From NCBI GenBank assembly GCA_020633055.1, contig JACKEJ010000006.1:620001-684000 (forward strand): a DNA stretch of 64,000 nt, given 5' to 3'. The DNA is from Sandaracinaceae bacterium (GTDB taxonomy: Bacteria; Myxococcota_A; Polyangia; Polyangiales; Houyiibacteriaceae). The notes below the pieces were generated by a model. That model made no database searches, was not told where the DNA came from, and saw nothing but the letters and a program-made list of their open reading frames with translations. Shown piece after piece: positions 50,970-64,000 of the stretch (its first letter is position 1; every line of letters starts with the position of its first letter). Both the position numbers and the translations under genes were made by a program.

Positions 50970-52592
50970 ATGACGGCGCAACGGTACCCGGTCCTACGCA
51001 CCAAAGTCGATACCCGCTCGGAGGCCTACGCGGCCAACCAGAAGGGCAACCTCGCGATGCTCGCCAAGGTGGGCAAGGCGCTCGAGCAGTCGCGCGCTGG
51101 GGGCGGCGAGAAGTACGTGGCGCGTCACGTGGAGCGCGGTCGCTTGCTGCCGCGGCAGCGCATCGAGCTGCTGCTCGACCGGGACTCGCACTTCGTCGAG
51201 ATCGGAGCGCTGGCCGGGCACGACATCAAGGGCGAGACCACCGGCGCCGGCCTCGTGGGCGGCATCGGCGTCATCAGCGGCACCGAGTGCGTCATCACGG
51301 CCAGCGAAGCCACGGTCAAGGGCGGCGCGGTCACGCCGATGGGCGTGAACAAGAGCGGTCGCCTGATGGAGATCGCCGAGCAGAACCGCATGGTGGGCGT
51401 CAGCTTGATCGAGAGCGCCGGCGCGGACCTGCCCAACCAGGACAAGATCTTCGTGCGCGGCGGCGAGGGCTTCCGCGACCTCACGCGGCGCAGCAAGGCG
51501 CGCATCCCCACGGTGTGTCTCGTCTTTGGCAGCTCCACGGCCGGTGGCGCCTACCTGCCGGGCATGAGCGACTACGTGGTGATGGTGAAGGAGCAGGCGC
51601 AGGTCTACCTGGCGGGCCCCCCGCTGGTAAAGATGGCGACGGGCGAAGAGACCGACCACGAGGAGCTGGGCGGCGCCGAGATGCACTCCAGCATCAGCGG
51701 CGTGAGCGACTACCTCGCGGAGAACGAGGTGGACGCCATCCGCCTCGGGCGCGAGATCGTGGCGCACCTCGACTACGACAAGCCCAACGTGATGCCCGCC
51801 ACGGGACCGGGTGTGGTGGAAGAGCCGCGCTACAGCGCCGAGGAGCTGCTGGGCATCGCGTCAGCCGACATCCGCGTGGGCTTCGACCAGCGCGAGGTCA
51901 TCGCGCGCATCGTGGACGGCTCGCGCTTCAGCGAGTTCAAGCCTCTGTACGGCAAGACCCTGGTGTGCGGCTGGGCGCACGTGCACGGCTTCCCGGTGGG
52001 CATCCTCGCCAACAACGGCACGCTCTTCAGCGACTCGGCCAACAAGGGCGCGCAGTTCATCCAGCTGTGCAACCAGCAGAACATCCCCCTGGTGTTCTTG
52101 CAGAACACCACCGGCTTCATGGTGGGCAAGCAGTACGAGCAGGAGGGCATCATCAAGAACGGCGCCAAGCTCATCAACGCGGTGAGCAACAGCACGGTGC
52201 CGGCCATCACCATCATGACCGGCGCCAGCTACGGCGCGGGCAACTACGCGATGTGCGGGCGCGCCTATGCCCCGCGCTTCGTGTTCACGTGGCCCAACCA
52301 CCGCATCGCCGTCATGGGCGGCAAGCAGCTGGCGGGCGTGCTGGACATCATCCAGCGCGACGCGGCCAGCAAGAAGGGCGAAGAGGTGGACGAGAAGAAG
52401 CTGACCGTCATGAAGATGATGATCGAAGGCCAGGTGAACGATCAGTCGAGCCCCCTCTACGCCTCCGCGCGCCTGTGGGACGACGGAATCATCGACCCGC
52501 GCGACACCCGCACGGTGCTCGCCATCAGCCTGTCGGCGGCATACTGCGCGCCCGTCGCGGGCACCATGGAATTCGGCGTCTTCCGGCACTGA
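50970..52592 (+). CDS. Acyl-CoA carboxylase carboxyltransferase (beta) subunit
   Basis: A 540-residue biotin-dependent carboxyltransferase with both crotonase-fold halves in one chain: TVKGGAVTPMGVNKSGRLME and FGSSTAGGAYLPGMSDYV in the N-half, then QNTTGFMVGKQYEQEG and TGASYGAGNYAMCGRAY in the C-half. Length and motifs are closest to methylcrotonyl-CoA/geranyl-CoA carboxylase beta subunits, rather than the split acetyl-CoA AccA/AccD. It forms a two-gene operon with the biotin carboxylase subunit 11 bases downstream, preceded by a TetR-type operator. Confidence 0.93.
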   Translation: MTAQRYPVLRTKVDTRSEAYAANQKGNLAMLAKVGKALEQSRAGGGEKYVARHVERGRLLPRQRIELLLDRDSHFVEIGALAGHDIKGETTGAGLVGGIGVISGTECVITASEATVKGGAVTPMGVNKSGRLMEIAEQNRMVGVSLIESAGADLPNQDKIFVRGGEGFRDLTRRSKARIPTVCLVFGSSTAGGAYLPGMSDYVVMVKEQAQVYLAGPPLVKMATGEETDHEELGGAEMHSSISGVSDYLAENEVDAIRLGREIVAHLDYDKPNVMPATGPGVVEEPRYSAEELLGIASADIRVGFDQREVIARIVDGSRFSEFKPLYGKTLVCGWAHVHGFPVGILANNGTLFSDSANKGAQFIQLCNQQNIPLVFLQNTTGFMVGKQYEQEGIIKNGAKLINAVSNSTVPAITIMTGASYGAGNYAMCGRAYAPRFVFTWPNHRIAVMGGKQLAGVLDIIQRDAASKKGEEVDEKKLTVMKMMIEGQVNDQSSPLYASARLWDDGIIDPRDTRTVLAISLSAAYCAPVAGTMEFGVFRH

Positions 52593-52603
52593 GAGGTTTC
52601 GAG

Positions 52604-54613
<2,010 letters not shown>

Positions 54614-54704
54614 CCGACGCCGTCAGGCGGCGTCCGTGCACGACCCTGCCCTTGGCCCGGTCGCGAACTGGCCGGGGAGGGCGCGCTCGTGCTCTGCTCC
54701 CCGC

Positions 54705-55802
54705 GTGTCCACCCGTTGCCTCCGTCGTCAACGCACCGCGCGTCGCCCGCTGGGGGTGGCGCTGGCGTCGCTGATGGCAGGCATCGTGGCCGTCGGTGCT
54801 TGGCCCGGGGGCCCGGGCATCTCCGCGCCGTCGAGCGCACAGGCGCCCGCGTGCGCTCCTGAGGATGCGCTCGACGAGGCCGCAGCGGCGCTCCTCTTGC
54901 GTCCGAGCGCTCCCGACGGGGACTCGCTCAGCGTGGCGCTCGCAGAGGCGTCTTCCGACCTGCCTGGGGCGCGCGTCCTGCGAGCTCCCGTGAGCGACGC
55001 GCGTGCGCGGGCCCGCTTCCTCGCCGAGGCCCGGCAGCGCGCGGACGCGCCCTTGGTGTGCGGCGAGGCGGAGAGCGAGACGGTGCGCGTGCTCGTGGTG
55101 GCCGCGCGCGCAGGTCGGCTGACGCGGGACGTCGCGAGCGGTGCAAGCGCCGATGAGGTGCGGGTCGCCCTCGCGCCCAGCTTCCGTGATGCGTACCTGG
55201 CGGGACGCGACGCGGACGACCAGCTGCACCGCTGGCCCGTGGACGACGACGTGCTCGCGCGCGGCTTCACCGTCCCCGCCGGGCTGCCGCGCCCCGTGCT
55301 CTTGCAGCTGGTGGCGAGTGGGCCGTCGGGTCCCCGCCCGCTCTCGCGCCTGTTGGTGGGCACCGCCGCGTCCACCTCCGCGTCAGGCGCAACGCTCTCC
55401 GTGGACGGCGACGATGACCTCCCGTCGCGGGTGGGGGCGCTGCGTGCACATCACGGCGTGCGTGACCTGCGCCTGAACCGACTGCTGGTGGTCGAGGCCA
55501 GTGCCCACGCAGCGCGGGTGTGCCACAGCGGCCGCGTGCGCCATCAGGGCGTCGAGGGGGACGCCGAGGACCCGCGGGAGCGTCTGTTGCGCCGCGGCGT
55601 GCAGGCGCGCGTGGTGGGGGAGACTGTCGCGCGGGGGCGTGACCTGCAGGCGGCGCTGCGCGTGCTCTCCGAGAGCCCCTCGCACCACATGACCCTCGTG
55701 GACCCGCGCTTCACCGACGTGGGCTACGGTACGGTGAACACTGCGGGAGGGACGTGCGTGGTCGCGCTGTTCGCGGCGTGGCCGCGCTACGTGCCGCACT
55801 GA
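54705..55802 (+). CDS. Secreted protein with C-terminal CAP/SCP domain
   Basis: A 365-residue exported protein. The GTG start at 54705 gives a basic n-region (RRQRTARR) and a hydrophobic core (LGVALASLMAGIVAV); ATG 54774 would remove the charge. Residues 45-225 are an unassigned domain with two Cys (PACAPEDA, PLVCGEAE). The last 125 residues match a CAP/SCP domain: LRAHHGVRDLRLNRLL, AHAARVCHSGRVRHQ, GETVARGRD and SPSHHMTLVDPRFTDVGYG. The SPxH and VGYG elements are characteristic. Function in bacteria is not defined. Confidence 0.78.
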   Translation: MSTRCLRRQRTARRPLGVALASLMAGIVAVGAWPGGPGISAPSSAQAPACAPEDALDEAAAALLLRPSAPDGDSLSVALAEASSDLPGARVLRAPVSDARARARFLAEARQRADAPLVCGEAESETVRVLVVAARAGRLTRDVASGASADEVRVALAPSFRDAYLAGRDADDQLHRWPVDDDVLARGFTVPAGLPRPVLLQLVASGPSGPRPLSRLLVGTAASTSASGATLSVDGDDDLPSRVGALRAHHGVRDLRLNRLLVVEASAHAARVCHSGRVRHQGVEGDAEDPRERLLRRGVQARVVGETVARGRDLQAALRVLSESPSHHMTLVDPRFTDVGYGTVNTAGGTCVVALFAAWPRYVPH

Positions 55803-55809
55803 CGGTCGA

Positions 55810-56271
55810 CTACCCGGTCGCGCTCGACTGACGGACCAACGCATCCGCCGCGCGGAGGATCTCTCCCGCCGCGGCTGTCGGGCGCTCGGCGCGCCTTAGC
55901 GCGGCCTCCACGGCGGCGCGGGCTGTGCCGTGCACACCCGTGGGCATGGGAGGGTCACCCATCCACAAGATGGCGGTCAGGACGCCGCGCGACACGGCCG
56001 AGGGGAACGCGAACTCAACACTGGCGCAGCGCCGCCGCAGCAGGGCGTCCTCGGCCTTCATCCACTCTCCCAGGACCTTGCGCACGGCGGCGTCGGGCGC
56101 GCCGCGGGCGCCCGGGACGACGTCGTACACCACCGACACGGGGACGGACGACGCGCGCAGGTGACGGTTGACCGAGTCCCGCAGGTGACTCGCCGCCTCT
56201 ACGTCGACGGGGCCCGTACGCCGCAGGACCAGCACGGGCGAAAATCGATCGAGCAAGACGTACCCAGACAT
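55810..56271 (-). CDS. Small hypothetical protein, possibly STAS-like
   Basis: A 153-residue cytoplasmic protein: GYVLLDRFSPVLVLRRTGPVD, a helix (EAASHLRDSVNRHL), then SVVYDVVPGARG and VEFAFPSAVSRGVLTAILW. The strand-helix order and length resemble SpoIIAA/STAS-type folds used by sigma-factor and stressosome switches, but no motif proves it. It follows the Ser/Thr kinase gene by 53 bases on the same strand, so a regulatory partnership with the kinase is possible. Confidence 0.5.
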   Translation of the reverse strand: MSGYVLLDRFSPVLVLRRTGPVDVEAASHLRDSVNRHLRASSVPVSVVYDVVPGARGAPDAAVRKVLGEWMKAEDALLRRRCASVEFAFPSAVSRGVLTAILWMGDPPMPTGVHGTARAAVEAALRRAERPTAAAGEILRAADALVRQSSATG

Positions 56272-56324
56272 GCGCGCACAGTGCGACGGCTTCCTGCTCT
56301 AGGTCAACGCGAGCGCGTCCTCCG

Positions 56325-58199
56325 TCATGGAGTGCTCCCGGGGGAGCGCCACAGCGCGGCGACGTTGAGGGTGAGGACCAGGTTCGCGGCGCTGGTGACC
56401 AAGAGCACGAACTCGCGCCCCACAGCAGCGAGCGCCAGGTAGCCCGCGAAGTACGCGGCTGCGGACCACGCGAGGCGCGGCTCGACCGTGGCCGCGATGA
56501 CACCTGAGAGGCCGCCCCACACCACCAGGCACTCGCTCAGCGGCGCCCACATGCTGACCTCCCCCGTGAGCGCAGTCGCGTTGGTCAGCACTACGGCCAG
56601 GAGTCCCAGCAGGCTGCCAGCCACCAGGCTGCGGTTCAGGCGAGTGCGCATGGCGGCGTCGCGGAAGCGCATGAACAGGGCCAGCAGGATGAGCGTGAGG
56701 ATGAGCCCCGCCACCACGCCGACGAAGGGAGACACCGGCCGCCCGCCGTGAAAGTGCAGCATGTGCATGACGAGCGGCGTGAGGACCCAGGTCGTCCCGG
56801 TCAGCACGCCGAGGGCGCCACGGATCTGCTGTCCGCCGCGCGGGTCGAGGTCTGCCTGCAGCGCGTGGAGCTTGGCGTCGCGCTCCGAACGCTCCGCGAT
56901 GGCGGCGCGCACGCGGTCCAGCAGCTCGGTGGGCGCGTCGGTCAGCTCGGCGAGGACGCGCCGCGCGGCCTCGGGCTCACCCAAGGCGAGCTCCTGTTCG
57001 GCCATCGAGACGCACAGCGCGTGTAGACCCGCGCGCGCCTCGGGGTTCGTGGGCCAGATCTCGAGCGCGTGCTGGAAGGCGAAGCGCGCCTCACTGAACA
57101 GCCCCTGCCCAGCCCACGTGGCACGGTCCACGCGCGGACCGAACGCCAGCTCAAGCTCTGTACGGAGCTCGTTGGCGCGCTCCACCAAACGCGAGGCGGC
57201 CTGATGACGCAGGTAGGCCTGCACGTCCGCCTGGAACGCCTCGGCGGTGCCGTAGCGCTCCTCCTGCCGGGGCTGCATCGCGCGTCGCACGATACGCACC
57301 AAGTCGCGAGGCGCGCGCGGGTCGAAGTGCGGCTCCGACAGCACGATGGACCCCAGCAGCGCCTGCACGGTGTCCCCCTGATGCGGCGGCGTGCCGCACA
57401 GGATCTCGTAGAGCACCGCGCCCAGCAGGTACACGTCGGTGCGCTCGTCGATGCGGCTGCCTTCGCCGCCCAGCATCTCGGGCGCCATGTACGTCGGGGT
57501 GCCCGCCATCTCGCGGACGTCGCGGGCCAGCACGAAGCGCCCCGTTTGGTCGTCGCGCAGCGACACCGCGATGCCCCAGTCCAGCAGGTAGACCTCTCCG
57601 AACGTCCCGATGCGCACGTTGTCGGGCTTGATGTCCCGGTGGACGATGCCGCGGCTGTGGGCGAAGCGCACCGCGTTGCACACCTGCAGGAGGATGCGGA
57701 GGTTCCACTCCAGCAGGTCTTCGGCGTCGTAGCGCGCCCGCACCGTCTCGGGGTCGTGCATGAGCGCGCGCCAGTCGTCCCCCTCGAGCTTCTTGAGGAT
57801 GACCAGCGGCAGCCCCGCGTCGTCGCGATAGATGTCGTAGACGGGCGCGATGTTGGGGTGCTCGAGGCTCCCCGTGACCCAGGCCTCGCGCAGCAGGGGC
57901 AGCGTGGGGTCCTGGTCTCCGCGCGCGCTCAGCGGGTCGCGCAGCGCCTTGACGGCGACCTCTCGGTGCAGCGCGCGCTGCGTTCCCACGCGCACGACGC
58001 CCATGCCACCTTCGCCCAGCACGCCGCCCAGCTGGAGGCCGGTCGCGGAGGCCCCCGCACCCACGACGCTCGCGTAGCCCGGCTCGGTCGCCAGCGACGG
58101 GCGGATGGTGCTCCTCGGGCTCTCGCGCAGGTGGTCCGTGTGCGGCGCGGCGAGGGTCATGGCGCGGCTGATGGTCACTTCTCGATCAGGCGCGCTCAT
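56325..58199 (-). CDS. Eukaryote-like Ser/Thr protein kinase with membrane tail
   Basis: A 624-residue kinase. Glycine loop LGEGGMGVV, ATP lysine K84 in VAVKAL, catalytic loop HRDIKPDN with D189, and the magnesium motif DWG (D207), where most kinases have DFG. Activation segment to APEMLGGEG and a KW-type C-lobe follow. Residues 340-455 are helical (TPR-like; FSEARFAFQHALEIWPTNPE), and the last 150 carry about five hydrophobic helices. The membrane region is at the C-terminus and no extracellular sensor domain is evident. The RD motif indicates activation-loop regulation. Confidence 0.93.
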   Translation of the reverse strand: MSAPDREVTISRAMTLAAPHTDHLRESPRSTIRPSLATEPGYASVVGAGASATGLQLGGVLGEGGMGVVRVGTQRALHREVAVKALRDPLSARGDQDPTLPLLREAWVTGSLEHPNIAPVYDIYRDDAGLPLVILKKLEGDDWRALMHDPETVRARYDAEDLLEWNLRILLQVCNAVRFAHSRGIVHRDIKPDNVRIGTFGEVYLLDWGIAVSLRDDQTGRFVLARDVREMAGTPTYMAPEMLGGEGSRIDERTDVYLLGAVLYEILCGTPPHQGDTVQALLGSIVLSEPHFDPRAPRDLVRIVRRAMQPRQEERYGTAEAFQADVQAYLRHQAASRLVERANELRTELELAFGPRVDRATWAGQGLFSEARFAFQHALEIWPTNPEARAGLHALCVSMAEQELALGEPEAARRVLAELTDAPTELLDRVRAAIAERSERDAKLHALQADLDPRGGQQIRGALGVLTGTTWVLTPLVMHMLHFHGGRPVSPFVGVVAGLILTLILLALFMRFRDAAMRTRLNRSLVAGSLLGLLAVVLTNATALTGEVSMWAPLSECLVVWGGLSGVIAATVEPRLAWSAAAYFAGYLALAAVGREFVLLVTSAANLVLTLNVAALWRSPGSTP

Positions 58200-58361
58200 G
58201 TCCGGTCGCGCCGAGGATAGACGAGAAGGAGCACCCGTGGGAACCCATCCTCCAACGTCCCCGGCTTGCTCGCGAACGACGAGCGAGCGTCGCGGACCGA
58301 CGGCGTCGACGCGCCTTCGCAGGCCGAGTGCGCCGACGCGTCGTCGCGAGCGCGGCGGGCG

Positions 58362-58811
58362 TCAGAGATCCCAGTTGGCGCGGCGACCCATGACGAACGC
58401 GCGGTAGCCCGCCGCGCGAAGCTGTGCGCCAGCGCGCGGGCTGGCACCACCGCCGAGGCAATAGACGACGATGTCCCGGTCGCGCGGGAGCTCGCTCATG
58501 CGCTCCGTGAGCTGCCCCAACGGGATGTGCGTGCGTCCCTCGATGAACGAGCGCTCCGCCCGCTCCGGCGGCGTGACGTCCAGGAGGAGCGCGCCGTTCT
58601 CGACCATCGCGCGCGCCTCTGTGCCCGTCACACGCGGAGCTTCGGGGAGCTGCTCGCCTCCACCGCTCGTCTCCCTGCTCGCCTCGGCGGGCTCGGCGCT
58701 CTCCCCGCCGCATCCCTGTGTCAGCGCGAGCTGCGCGAGCATCACGAGTGTGAGGGCGAGGCGGCGCCGCCGGCGGAGGAGCATGTGTTCGGAACGCGGA
58801 GAGAAAGGCAT
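58362..58811 (-). CDS. Rhodanese-domain lipoprotein
   Basis: A 149-residue lipoprotein: basic n-region RRRRRLALT, hydrophobic core and lipobox LTQGC, a Ser/Gly/Glu linker, and a compact rhodanese domain (ENGALLLDVTPPERAERSFI, HIPLGQL, DRDIVVYCLGGGAS). The active-site Cys opens the loop CLGGGAS. It should handle persulfide sulfur or a related thiol chemistry in the periplasm. The start is uncertain, between 58811 and 58784. The 160 bases before the kinase start hold no gene. Confidence 0.85.
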   Translation of the reverse strand: MPFSPRSEHMLLRRRRRLALTLVMLAQLALTQGCGGESAEPAEASRETSGGGEQLPEAPRVTGTEARAMVENGALLLDVTPPERAERSFIEGRTHIPLGQLTERMSELPRDRDIVVYCLGGGASPRAGAQLRAAGYRAFVMGRRANWDL

Positions 58812-58884
58812 GCGCGCAGTGTCTCGCAACAGCGCGCAAAGTAAAGCGCGGGCACCGCTCGCTCAGTCGTACTCGTACGGGGCG

Positions 58885-59400
58885 TCAATCACCGCGCTCG
58901 CCGTCCGTGTGCGGTGCACGGAGCTCGGGCTTGGACGACAGGAGCGGGGTGCGGCAGTGACAGCCCTCCCTGTCACGTACGCAGCGGCGCGTGTGCCAGC
59001 TGTCTTCTGCGGGGGTCTCCGGCAGCCCCACCAGCTCGATGCGCAGCACCGCGCGACGAAAGCCAGGGCTCATCTGCAGCGCGTAGCGCCGGGGCCGCGG
59101 GGCGGGGTCGTCGCCGAGCACCTCGAACCCTGGCGCGGCGCTCCAGCTGCCATGCGTGGGCAGCAGCGGGCCCGCTTCGCGCGTCGGCCACGCACCGCGC
59201 TCCTCGCACAGGGCGATCAGGCGCGCTTCGAGAGGTTGGAGCACGGCGTGTCGTTCGTCCGCGAGCGAGCGCTGCACGTGCCGGTGGTAGACGAACACCC
59301 CGCCGGCGAAGAGCGTGATCAGCGTGAGCACGCCCCACACGGCCAAGAGGACCCGGGTGCGCCGCCGCGGGGCGGTGCTGGGGGAGGCATCAGCGCTCAT
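58885..59400 (-). CDS. Hypothetical single-pass membrane protein
   Basis: A 171-residue protein: short cytoplasmic tail, one helix (VLLAVWGVLTLITLFAGGVFVY) and an extracytoplasmic domain with YALQMSPGFRRAVLRIELVG and three Cys near the end (TRRCVRDREGCHCRT). The layout resembles pseudopilin-like or sensor-less membrane proteins; no family recognised. It overlaps the methyltransferase remnant by 11 bases and is probably co-transcribed with it. Confidence 0.65.
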   Translation of the reverse strand: MSADASPSTAPRRRTRVLLAVWGVLTLITLFAGGVFVYHRHVQRSLADERHAVLQPLEARLIALCEERGAWPTREAGPLLPTHGSWSAAPGFEVLGDDPAPRPRRYALQMSPGFRRAVLRIELVGLPETPAEDSWHTRRCVRDREGCHCRTPLLSSKPELRAPHTDGERGD

Positions 59401-59968
59401 CGGGCGCGCCTGCGAGCTCGCTCACCACCAAGCGCAGCCCGACGTCCCAGGCCGCCTGCGTGCGTAGCGCGCCGTTCCGCGCGTCCCAGGCGCCGCTCGC
59501 CAGGTCGTCCCGCAGCGCGCACACGGCGCGGTCCACCACGGCGGGCGGCAGCCGCGCGAAGCCGGACGTGGCCGCGCGACGCGCGGGATCGAGGACCGCC
59601 GCGGGCGTGCCCCAGAAGGACACCAACATGCCGTCTGGCGTGTCGCGTGAGAGCGGGACCACCTCCACCGCAGTGCGCCCGCCGAGCCGTGCGGCCAGGT
59701 CTTCCAGGGCAGGGAAGATGCGTGCCTCGAGCTCCGCCAGCTCGGGCAGGTAGTCGCGCAGCAGCCACAGGCCGGAGGACACGCGCGCGTCGAGCGTGAG
59801 GATGACCACGCGCTCACGCGCGACACGTGCCAGCTCGCCCAGGCCCGCCCAGAGCCCCTCGTCCCAGTGGTGGACCGTCATGATGGCCGGGTCCGCACGC
59901 CGCATGCGCCCGTAGCCCTGGCCGATGGTGTCGTAGCGCGCCGTCGCGGAGGTTGGGGCTTCCATCAC
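59390..59968 (-). CDS. Class I methyltransferase lacking its SAM-binding core
   Basis: A 192-residue protein that begins like ubiE/methyltransferase-11 proteins (ARYDTIGQGYGRMRRADP, residues 10-27), then passes directly to TVHHWDEGLWAGLGELARVA, a segment that in the family follows motif IV. The whole glycine-rich motif I to motif III block, normally about 70-80 residues, is absent, with no frameshift. The C-terminal half (FWGTPAAVLDPARRAATSGF) is complete. It therefore probably cannot bind SAM in the usual way; a recent in-frame deletion near 59887 or a repurposed protein are the two readings. Confidence 0.75.
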   Translation of the reverse strand: MMEAPTSATARYDTIGQGYGRMRRADPAIMTVHHWDEGLWAGLGELARVARERVVILTLDARVSSGLWLLRDYLPELAELEARIFPALEDLAARLGGRTAVEVVPLSRDTPDGMLVSFWGTPAAVLDPARRAATSGFARLPPAVVDRAVCALRDDLASGAWDARNGALRTQAAWDVGLRLVVSELAGAPDER

Positions 59969-60024
59969 GGCATCCTACGACCAGAGGGCCGCGAGGTGCA
60001 CGCGACGGCGCCCCCGGGTGCGCC

Positions 60025-63327
<3,303 letters not shown>

Positions 63328-63418
63328 CGTGAAAGTCGCTCCGAAGATAAAGAAACGCTGCAAGCTAAGTCGGGGGCCGCGTGGGCGCAAGGGCACGCCG
63401 AATCGCGTGCGATTCTCG

Positions 63419-64000
63419 CTACATCCCTCGGCTCAACACCATGATCGCGACCAGCACGAACGCCCCCAGCACCAGCAGCGCGGCGAGCCACGTGGTGCGG
63501 CCCAGGCGCCCGCGCGTGACGTGTGCTTCGTCCTCGCTCGCGCCTGCCTCGCGCATGACCGCCTCGGCCACGTTCGCGCCTTCACGCGCGCGCCGCAGCA
63601 CGATGGACGCGGCCACCAAGCCCATCAGCAGCATGGCGAGCGCCACCACCACGCGGCTGCCGCTGATGCGCTCGTCGGCGCCATAGGCCAGCTGCTCGAG
63701 GCCGCTGGATGGGAACGGTAGCCCGTACAGGTCGCGCGCGTGCTCGTGCGCCAAGAAGCGGAAGGCGCGTGCGGCGTCCTCCTCGCTCAGCGGCGCGTGC
63801 TCTCCGCGGAGCGTGGCCGCGAGCTCGTCCTCCCGGGCGCGCACACGCGCGTCGCCCGTCAGCGCCAGCAGGCACGCTTCGATCGAGTCGTCGGCTGGGT
63901 ACGCGCACACCACCGCGACGCCGCTGCCTTGCACGTCGAACGCAGAGGCCTGCGCCTGCACGTGGTGCAAGCCCGGCGCGAGGGGCGGCAGCGTGATGAT
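63419..64000 (-). CDS. Hypothetical membrane protein, cut by window edge
   Basis: The reading frame is open to the right edge (upstream codons read LPPLAPGLHHV), so the N-terminus is missing; the TTG at 63970 is probably internal. The visible 193 residues contain a beta-rich part (FDVQGSGVAVVCAYPADD), a helical part (SEEDAARAFRFLAHEHARD), a membrane helix (VVVALAMLLMGLVAASIVL) and a second helix at the C-terminus (TTWLAALLVLGAFVLVAIM). No family recognised. It lies 91 bases upstream of secA on the same strand. Confidence 0.65.
   Translation of the reverse strand: MITLPPLAPGLHHVQAQASAFDVQGSGVAVVCAYPADDSIEACLLALTGDARVRAREDELAATLRGEHAPLSEEDAARAFRFLAHEHARDLYGLPFPSSGLEQLAYGADERISGSRVVVALAMLLMGLVAASIVLRRAREGANVAEAVMREAGASEDEAHVTRGRLGRTTWLAALLVLGAFVLVAIMVLSRGM

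Overview
This is a very GC-rich bacterial chromosome segment. It carries many lipoproteins, an ECF sigma/FecR gene set, eukaryote-like Ser/Thr kinases, two-component proteins with isolated domains, M16 peptidase pairs and RAYT/REP elements. That mix points to a myxobacterium-like member of the Myxococcota (former Deltaproteobacteria). The assignment is an inference from gene content and base composition; no rRNA or tRNA gene was seen.

Layout. 1-2.7 kb: the 3' part of a radical SAM/SPASM maturase, a 57-residue two-cysteine peptide that looks like its RiPP precursor, an HPt protein and a lone receiver domain, and an unrecognised helical protein. 2.7-4.8 kb: a palindromic REP-type element, then a Zn-ribbon/OB protein and a thiolase in one operon. 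4.8-12.7 kb: a mobile region with a group II intron scrap, an IS66 3' remnant, two tandem paralogous B12-type radical SAM genes, an IS91-like scrap and a complete IS66 element with a doubled left end. 12.7-16.1 kb: an overlapping minus-strand operon (ECF sigma factor, FecR/TPR protein, envelope protein, lipoprotein). 16.3-19.3 kb: an AraC regulator, then a NarL-type histidine kinase and response regulator in convergent overlap. 19.4-23.9 kb: envelope proteins and a large di-haem cytochrome lipoprotein. 24-26.8 kb: an AT-rich island, a Coq4-like gene, a ceramidase-like membrane protein and a decayed RAYT between REP hairpins. 26.8-33.5 kb: acyl-CoA dehydrogenase, GT87-like membrane protein, arrestin-like protein, LamG lipoprotein and an RHS scrap. 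33.5-37.3 kb: pdxJ, a minisatellite, a frameshifted gene, a membrane protein, a PaaX-type regulator and a monoacylglycerol-lipase-like hydrolase. 37.4-39.9 kb: decayed DNA, with a multiply frameshifted secreted-protein gene and a second RAYT remnant. 39.9-50.7 kb: RibD_C reductase, MOSC protein, glutathionyl-hydroquinone reductase, lipoproteins, unknowns and an M16 peptidase pair. 50.9-54.6 kb: a two-gene acyl-CoA carboxylase operon. 54.7-64 kb: CAP-domain protein, Ser/Thr kinase, rhodanese lipoprotein, a methyltransferase remnant lacking its SAM-binding core, secA and a gene running off the right edge.

How the genes fit together. The DUF35/thiolase pair, the acyl-CoA dehydrogenase and the acyl-CoA carboxylase all suggest catabolism of CoA-linked lipids, branched amino acids or steroid-like compounds, but they are not adjacent. 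The least explained material is the RiPP-like pair at the left edge and the twin B12-radical SAM genes lying between same-orientation IS66 sequences. Decay is concentrated at 4.8-5.7, 9.4-12.7, 25.8-26.7, 32.8-33.5, 34.2-35.1 and 37.4-39.9 kb.
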